DNA of 64,000 nt from assembly GCA_013396915.1 (NCBI GenBank), contig VWZL01002227.1:388903-452902 (forward strand), given 5' to 3'. The first letter of the stretch is position 1. The number at the start of each line of letters is the position of its first letter. The translations under genes and the position numbers were made by a program. Of the stretch, positions 59,421-64,000 are shown piece after piece. The notes beneath the pieces are model-generated. The model worked only from the letters and a program-made list of their open reading frames with translations, searched no databases and was not told where the DNA came from. The DNA is from Stercorarius parasiticus. Taxonomy: Eukaryota > Chordata > Aves > Charadriiformes > Stercorariidae.

Positions 59421-62400
59421 CCTTTCCAGTATTTTCATTTCCATGGTCAGAAAAGCCAGCAGATCTTCTGGATAGGGGGCAGAGTGTCTTCAAGCCACCT
59501 CCTCAGGGTGTGGGGATACTAAAACTTAGGTTACCTATAACACAGTATGGTAGGTCCAAGGAGCAAGTCCGAGCACTGCATCCCTGATTGTTCACAAATC
59601 TTCCTTGTTAGCTTCCTTCCTTTAGGCCTATCTCAAAGTCAAATCTGTCCATAAGCAGAGGAGATGCAAATTAGTTCATGTCATTTGGCCTTGGTGCATA
59701 GCTACACTTTTCTTTTCCTTAACAGCACAGACATAGCTGAAGAGATTTGACAGTAGTACCTAAACCTTCTTTTTCTTCTGTAATTTCCTCACAGATTTTC
59801 ACTACAGTCACATTTTTTCTGTGATTTTGTATTATTTTGTGCAAATTTGCCACAACTTTTTTGTTTTTCAAGAGGAAAAAATAGCACCAAGCAACGATTT
59901 TTCCTTATCTGCCCAAGTCTAAGTCCAAGTGTACAATTTTTGTCTAGTATGATTGCTCAAATAACATTGCAGCTGTAGAACTTCAGCATTAAAAGTTCAA
60001 ACCACAGAGATGCAAGTAAAAAAATTGAATTTTTGAAGTGGGTTATAATAACAAAATACTGACACGTGACAACGTGTATCAATTCCATTTGTGGTGGCTA
60101 CAAAATAACGCTGAAAGAAAAGCAGTTTCAAATGAGAAATCTGATTTATGAGCCAATAAGGACTTAGAGAAATATCTTCCCAGGCATAGCAGTCAGAAGC
60201 CAATGCCTTACACAAATGCCAGTTCAGGGAGTTCAGTGGAGTTTTCGTGTTCACAGTGAAATTACAAAACCAGAATTCAGCAACAAAAAGATTGGTCTGT
60301 TTCTCCAGTGATTTTTCAGTTAATTCCTTCCTTCTTCATGTGTCTTGCAGACACTGATCATAATGAGAAAAGAAGTCTGGAAGAAATAGAAAAGTCCAAA
60401 TGGTCAGAACTTTTTTTTAATTTAAAAAAATCATATTCAACTTGAGAGAGTTCACACTTCTTGGAGGTAGTGACTGCTGGGAGTTCCTTAGAGGTTCATT
60501 TGGATCCATGAATGCTCAGGGCTGATGAAAATTTGAGTATGGAATTGCTAAACCAAGAATTAAAGAACAATGCTATTTGTGGTAAATTCTAGATAGTAAA
60601 GTTTAGTTTTTCAGACTATGTAACTAAAATACTTCTACTCTTTCCTTCTAGATCTGTTTGCTCAGCTTGGTAAATTGAAAAAAACCCACCCTTTTTATTG
60701 TCAAAACTAACACTGCACAGGCAGAAAGTGGTGCATCTGTGTCTCTTAATGGCATAAGGAGATATTTTGGCCATTAGCACAGAGAATCTCTGGGAAAAAT
60801 CACCACCTGAATTGAGGACGTTTAGTGAGGAGTTGGAGTTGGGAACTGCCATCTGCAGACTGGATCCAACTTAACACGTGAACCGCCACTTGGAGGTGCC
60901 TGTTTCTCCTCAGTGACCATCAGGGAGCCTAGGCCTATAAAATCCACTACCTCTCTAAGTTTCTGAAGTTTATTTGTAGAAATGTGGGCCCAGGGTTCCA
61001 TCCTGGCACACGATACTGGAGCGCAGACTGACTGTGATGCACAGAACATGGCTTTTGCTGTGTAGTCAAACCTGGGCAAAGGGCATCCCTGAATGGTAGG
61101 AAGGTGGCGTGGCTGCCCTCTGCCATTGCAAAGGGAACAGAAGGGAGACGAGGAGGGAAAGAGATCTGCATTCCCTCCTAGCACTGCAGAAAACAAGGAA
61201 GGCACTTTTGATGAGAGATCTACGAAGAGATGTAAAATAATCACAGTATGACTTCTTGATTAGAACGGGGTGAACTATACCCAGCAAATAATTTAATTGA
61301 TGAGTTAAGTCCCGTTTAATAATCAATAATCCCACACATGGAGCTTGGTTGCTATTTGATGTTGTTTGACTACACAAACACATTTCACCATACGAATTGG
61401 ACAAATAACCCTGCCTTAACTGTGCTTGTAACATCACTGTTTGCCTTTCGTAGTGTGTGTTTTGAGCATCAAATTTTCATGGTATTGTTTTTACTTTTTT
61501 ATGAGATGCCGAAAACTTTTTTCAGGAGGTGAAAGAGAATTGCTGATAGTCTGGTGAACACTTCCAATAAAGCCCTCATTCGAACACGCTCACAGGAGAA
61601 CTTCAACTGGCATTCACTTTCTTTCAACTTCTCAGCAAAGCACAATATCGCTTACGTTTCCTCATAGCAAACACAATAAAAAAGCTGTGAATACTATTAG
61701 GGAAAATTTGTAGGTTTAATCTGTTTTTTTCCCACATTTGTCTGGGTTGTCTTCATGATATCGTGTGGTGTTTTCATTCTGATACTTTCTTGTCTGCAGT
61801 ATTTCCTCCTAACACAGTAACCTGCTTCATATACTGTGACCGATGCCAGAATGTTGCACTTACTTAGATATTCTGTGGTTCTCTGCAAACCGCTTTCCTT
61901 TGTCTTGAAATAAAAATGCTAGATCTGCAAGAACAGCTGCCTCCCATGCTCCCAGGTTCATTTAAGTACAATAATTCTATACAAAATCATTTATATTTGG
62001 TTTTATAGCCATTTTCATATGTAAAGATAGAAGATCTATTGCTTTTGTTAGTAGCGGTTTCTTTCTGAGCTCTCAAGCTTTTATTGTCTTAATTAATAGC
62101 CTTGAAATACGCTCCACTGTGACACAACATGCAGTCAGCATGCAGATTATACATTTTTATATCCAAGGCATGAGCCCTCTATTTTCTTTTTAAGAGCACT
62201 GTTATTCGAGCCAAGGTGAATCACCAGCTTTTATCTGCATCTCTTGACTGCTGCTTAAGAGGATTAGTGGCACTGGCGAGCTCTGCGAGGACAGCTAAGA
62301 GTAGCAGGATCAATTGCAACTCATAGTCGGAAATCAATGAAATGTGTCTCGGTAAATCTGACTGATCCACGGGTTACTACCCAGTGCATTATCCTGGCCT

Positions 62401-64000
62401 TACTCTGTTACAAGATTAGGCCCAGAAATAATCATAAGTGAGAATCTTTCTGCTCTTTTAAAACACTCTTGTCCCTCCTGTTGCCCTCCTGTAGTAAAGA
62501 AACTTCAGGGACAGACACAGCAAGAACAATACCGCCACTTAAATAAATGAGGCTTTAACCTTTAAGTCTTCTGCTGAGGGTGGAAGATAAAGTATCGTTT
62601 TTAGCTCTGTCTGCAAGGAAGAAGTCAAAGAAAATTTGCAAATTTAGGAGTGATGTCATCTTAACCAGAAACAGAAAAGCACATGCAAGATAGAGGGACA
62701 AACCTCTGGATAGTGTAAGTCAGCAAATCTTCACTAAATTTAACACAGTTTCAATTTACTGCTGCTTGGGATCTCCCCATAACGTTGCTGAGGGGCTGTT
62801 TGTAGAAGCCCGTGTACCTTATGAGACTTCAGCTTTGCTGTCGATAACCATAGGCCCTGAATACCTTTCAGAAAGTGAAGTGGAGGAAGAAAATCACTCA
62901 TCTAATCTGCTGTGTAATTTTTACGGCGGGGCTGCATGCAGTTGAGCACTTCCCTTGACTGGAGGGGTACAGAGAAAAGCTGATGCCTGCTCCAAGAGGA
63001 CAGTGCCTCTGGTGAGAGATGTGCAGGATCCTTCTGATTTTGCCCATCGCAGAGGTACAGATGGCTGCTTTACTCCGGCCACATAATCGTGCAGCAATAG
63101 AGCCGACTAACTCCTACAGCAAAATGTGGTGGGCAACGGTGAGGGAGACCCAGGAAGAAGATAAAAAGGAAATACTGGGTCGTAAAATAGTGTGGGATAT
63201 CACCCTGATGAAAGCTGCACTGGAGGGCGTGCGGAATTACTGGGTTGGGTAGATGGTGTCAAATGGCAAAAAGGTTTTGTTTGGGGGGGGGGGGTCATTC
63301 AAAACTCTCAAACCTCTAATGCTCTTTTAAAGGAAAAGTCACTTCTGCAGGATATGCACAGCTGTCTGAAGGGAAAATCGTATCTTTATTTTTCAAGGAC
63401 TGAGCATCCACAACTGCCACTGTTGTCAATGACAGCAGAAAAGACAGCAGGAACGTGGCTATGGTACACACCATTCTGCTTAATATATATACACAGGACT
63501 AAGTGTTCACAGGATGTCTGTGTTCATAAACAAGGGTAAAGAACAATTTTTTTTCTTGACATTTGTTAAAGCTCCCCTCCCCCAATATTGCCAGCACTGC
63601 TTAACAGACACATTAGTCGAATAAATATAAATTACTGCTGGAATGACACATTCTTCACTTAAAAAAAAAAGTGGAAATATTTTGTGATCTGATATACAGA
63701 GATCCATAAAATAGCTATTAGCTCTGGAATGACAGTACAATGTGGAGTTTATTAAATGAAGAAATACAACAGCTTTTGTGTACCATGTATTCATTTCCGT
63801 GGTTAAGGATTAGCACACACACTGTAATAAGAAGCTCTCAATATGGAATCAGAGACTGCCAGCATGGGTGCAATAAACTTTTCAGAATGGTTCATAAGAT
63901 TATACTAATTAGGGATAATCTAATTTGAACAATTTTTATCTTCTCAAAAAGTAATATGATGTCACTCTATGGGAAGAGTCACTACCCAGGCTCCAGGGAT
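59421..64000. other. AT-rich unique sequence, no supported gene
   Basis: Overlapping minus-strand frames at 60822-61437 (123 and 140 codons) have no recognised domain. A 12-base G-run lies at 63283-63294. 62080-62420 looks compositionally distinct and repeat-free and could hold a conserved non-coding element. Confidence 0.45.

Noticed and set aside
60822..61437. Overlapping minus-strand frames of 140 and 123 codons
   Set aside because: No domain, start context or splice evidence. Two long frames overlapping on one strand here are more likely due to local composition.
1..64000. CRISPR arrays, tRNA or rRNA genes, prokaryotic operons or prophage
   Set aside because: No regularly spaced repeats, cloverleaf-like sequences with tRNA boxes or rRNA words were seen. 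The repeat content is avian.

Overview
This window looks like non-coding nuclear DNA from a bird. The evidence is the repeat content. There are many fragments of chicken-repeat-1 (CR1) LINEs ending in the avian-type tail of ATTCTATG repeats. There is one long LTR of the ERVL-like kind I recognise from bird genomes, and one decayed class I (gammaretrovirus-like) endogenous retrovirus. I see no mammalian SINEs or L1 elements. The species cannot be named from this. No host protein-coding exon, tRNA, rRNA, CRISPR array or bacterial-type operon could be supported. Nearly all open frames of 60-120 codons look like chance or antisense frames.

Layout. 1-29.5 kb is mostly AT-rich unique sequence with scattered CR1 tails (1.4, 9.0, 11.2, 16.5-17.3 and 25.4 kb), a GC-richer block with degenerate CCCTAA-like words (13.5-14.9 kb) and two perfect hairpins near 26 kb. 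29.5-41.5 kb is a nearly continuous transposable-element block: a plus-strand CR1, a minus-strand CR1 whose ORF1 esterase end is joined directly to the ORF2 reverse transcriptase, a second CR1 fragment, a 2.37-kb near-identical tandem duplication, the pol remnant of a class I ERV with a damaged 5' LTR and a better 3' LTR, and a 960-bp ERVL-like LTR directly behind it. 41.5-64 kb returns to AT-rich unique sequence with three small CR1 pieces, a strong G-quadruplex motif and one unexplained 206-codon open frame.

How the parts relate. Nothing here forms a working pathway. The CR1 and ERV genes are dead copies carrying deletions, stops and frameshifts. The most informative region is 31.7-36.5 kb. 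Two copies of the same CR1 + unique + LTR unit lie head to tail, with a single undetermined base (N) exactly at their junction. That pattern fits either a recent tandem duplication or an assembly join of two haplotypes. The copies differ by an 18-bp block that looks copied from a site about 67 bp away, and by a tight cluster of eight substitutions. I found no convincing undescribed biological system. The best leads are the duplication, the short template-switch block and the esterase-RT CR1 architecture.
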